A stretch of DNA of 64,000 nucleotides. It comes from Naegleria lovaniensis (taxonomy: Eukaryota > Heterolobosea > Eutetramitea > Acrasida > Naegleriidae). The stretch is taken from the NCBI RefSeq assembly GCF_003324165.1, contig NW_025407824.1, forward strand, positions 372,001 through 436,000, given 5' to 3'. The first letter of the stretch is position 1. Every line of letters starts with the position of its first letter. Under the pieces are notes generated by a model. That model was not told where the DNA came from. It ran no database searches and worked only from the letters and a program-made list of their open reading frames with translations. Below, one piece after another: positions 62,986 to 64,000 of this stretch. A program made the position numbers and the translations under genes.

Positions 62986-64000
62986 TTACTTCTCCATTTT
63001 TCTAAGAGCTTGTTCAAGATAAAAAGGATAAATCAAATCCACAAGTTCTACCCATTCCAAAACCATCATATAAGGATAAAGTTGTGTAATACGTTCCTTT
63101 TCTTCTACAAGTTTATCATCAGCAGAATTTTCATCACCCCCAACAATGCAAAAATCAGCCTCTTCAATCTTGTCAGTAAAATCTCCACTTCCAAATTCGA
63201 CAAGCATTTGACAGTGTTTATAAGTTAGAGTTTTTGTGGGATGTTGTTTTAAAAAGGTTTCATGTAAAAAAACTTTCTTTCCACTAATTGGCCTGTCTAA
63301 TCTTCTAACGCCAAATAAGTGCAAATTATGTAAACTGCATTTTCCTTCTGTAATCCATTTGGTTGACATGATCCAGCGACCTGTGGCAATCGCCTGTAAA
63401 ACTTTCATTGTCCTAGCATATGGTGGAGCTGTTATGTATTTAGTATGTCAAATTAATACAATGAATAAGTGTTAACTTACCAATGATGTGAGTGATGTCA
63501 TTAGAAAGAGTATCTATACCACAATTCAGCTCAGTAATTCACATCCTTATTTTGAACTAAAAACTTACCTCGGTCATCGATTGATTCTTCTTTCACAATC
63601 ACATTGTTCTTAATTGCTTCATCTGTTAACATTTTCTTGACATTTTTGCTAAATTTGTCATTGGTGTTCTTAAATCCGCTGAATGTAATCACGGTTGCTG
63701 GAGCTGTTGCAGTACTTGATGCATGATCGGAATTATTTGTTATTGATTCTCTTTTCACTTTTTTACTTTCTTGTACAACATTTTGAATATTGGTCGATTC
63801 TTCTTCGTCATCGTCACGTTCTGTGTCCTGACTGGCATGAATGGATGTTATCACCTGAACTTCTTCATATTTTCTCTTAGTTGATCCGAGAGGTGTCGTC
63901 GTGTTTGATTGATGACTAGAAATCCTCTTTGGCAAGCTTACAATTTCTTTTGAAGGAGTTGATGCTTTGGGGCTTGTATTAGCAAAGGAGCTTCTTCCTT
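62986..64000 (-). CDS. Tandem BRCT-domain protein (partial, runs off right edge)
   Basis: Exons seen: 63569->64000 (5' part beyond the window), 63481-63513 and 62986-63428; introns 55 and 52 nt, phase 1. An Asp/Glu/Ser-rich nuclear-type region precedes the domain. The first BRCT starts at VITFSGF and continues through SNDITHIIAPPYARTMKVLQ, made contiguous by the tiny 33-nt middle exon, to GRWIMSTKWI (BRCT Trp). A second repeat follows (GKKVFLHETF, ADFCIVGGDEN, MMVLEWVELVDLI). The tandem arrangement resembles MDC1/PTIP-type phosphopeptide-binding BRCT pairs acting at DNA breaks; the specific orthologue is not determined because the N terminus is missing. Confidence 0.82.

Overview
This window is nuclear DNA of a free-living unicellular eukaryote. 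It is most likely a heterolobosean amoeboflagellate close to Naegleria, which is an inference from style and not from a database match. The evidence is: AT-rich DNA; genes packed on both strands with gaps of 40-600 bp; few short GT-AG introns; long Asn/Ser/Thr/His/Gln homopolymer stretches; and start codons that often sit directly behind a run of 6-9 A. No prokaryotic, viral, transposon, CRISPR, rRNA or convincing tRNA feature was seen. Several reading frames open at TTG or GTG; in those cases the first plausible ATG was taken.

Layout. 1-16 kb: an Asn-rich unknown (-), an unknown (+), a BAR+GYF_2 protein (+), a small membrane-protein candidate (+), mitoribosomal mS25 (-), diphthamide factor DPH7 (-), a 1769-residue Ser/Asn-rich unknown (+, one intron), a BSD-domain protein (-) and the SDH assembly factor SDHAF4 (+). 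15-28 kb (all -): an FAD-monooxygenase-like protein with eroded FAD motifs, a SANT/AT-hook block, a SWR1/EP400-type Snf2 ATPase that may continue into that block, and a BTB/BACK-ARF GTPase fusion. 28-38 kb: chaperonin CCT2 (+), ALKBH1-like dioxygenase (-), seipin (-), a small polytopic membrane protein (-), a secreted class-3 lipase (-), PEX11 (+) and a p62/NBR1-like PB1-ZZ-UBA autophagy receptor (-). 38-51 kb: RNA polymerase III largest subunit (+), a type II membrane glycosyltransferase (-), a Snapin/Pallidin-family protein (+), mitochondrial aconitase (-) and a helical-repeat protein (-). 51-64 kb: a probably mitochondrial P450 (+), a secreted M14 carboxypeptidase (+), a CECR5/HDHD5 HAD hydrolase (-), an ATP-grasp/CDC123-like protein (-), an ankyrin protein (-), a four-helix membrane protein (-), a family I pyrophosphatase in five exons (-) and a BRCT protein running off the right edge (-).

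Functionally this is a housekeeping neighbourhood with no operon logic. Mitochondrial genes recur (mS25, SDHAF4, aconitase, the FAD protein, the P450). Lipid, membrane and organelle genes cluster loosely at 32-38 kb (seipin, lipase, PEX11, autophagy receptor). Pairs that start back to back with short gaps, such as p62-like/RPC1 (193 bp) and the glycosyltransferase/Snapin pair (164 bp), probably share promoters.

The most interesting points are: the BTB/BACK-ARF fusion, whose switch region is interrupted by a 102-nt frame-preserving intron; the possible splice choice that would join a SWR1-type ATPase to a downstream SANT block; the FAD enzyme with all three FAD motifs altered; the pyrophosphatase with changed active-site positions; and the BAR+GYF_2 combination. 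Splice models were made by eye from GT-AG signals, phase and family alignment; none has transcript support here.
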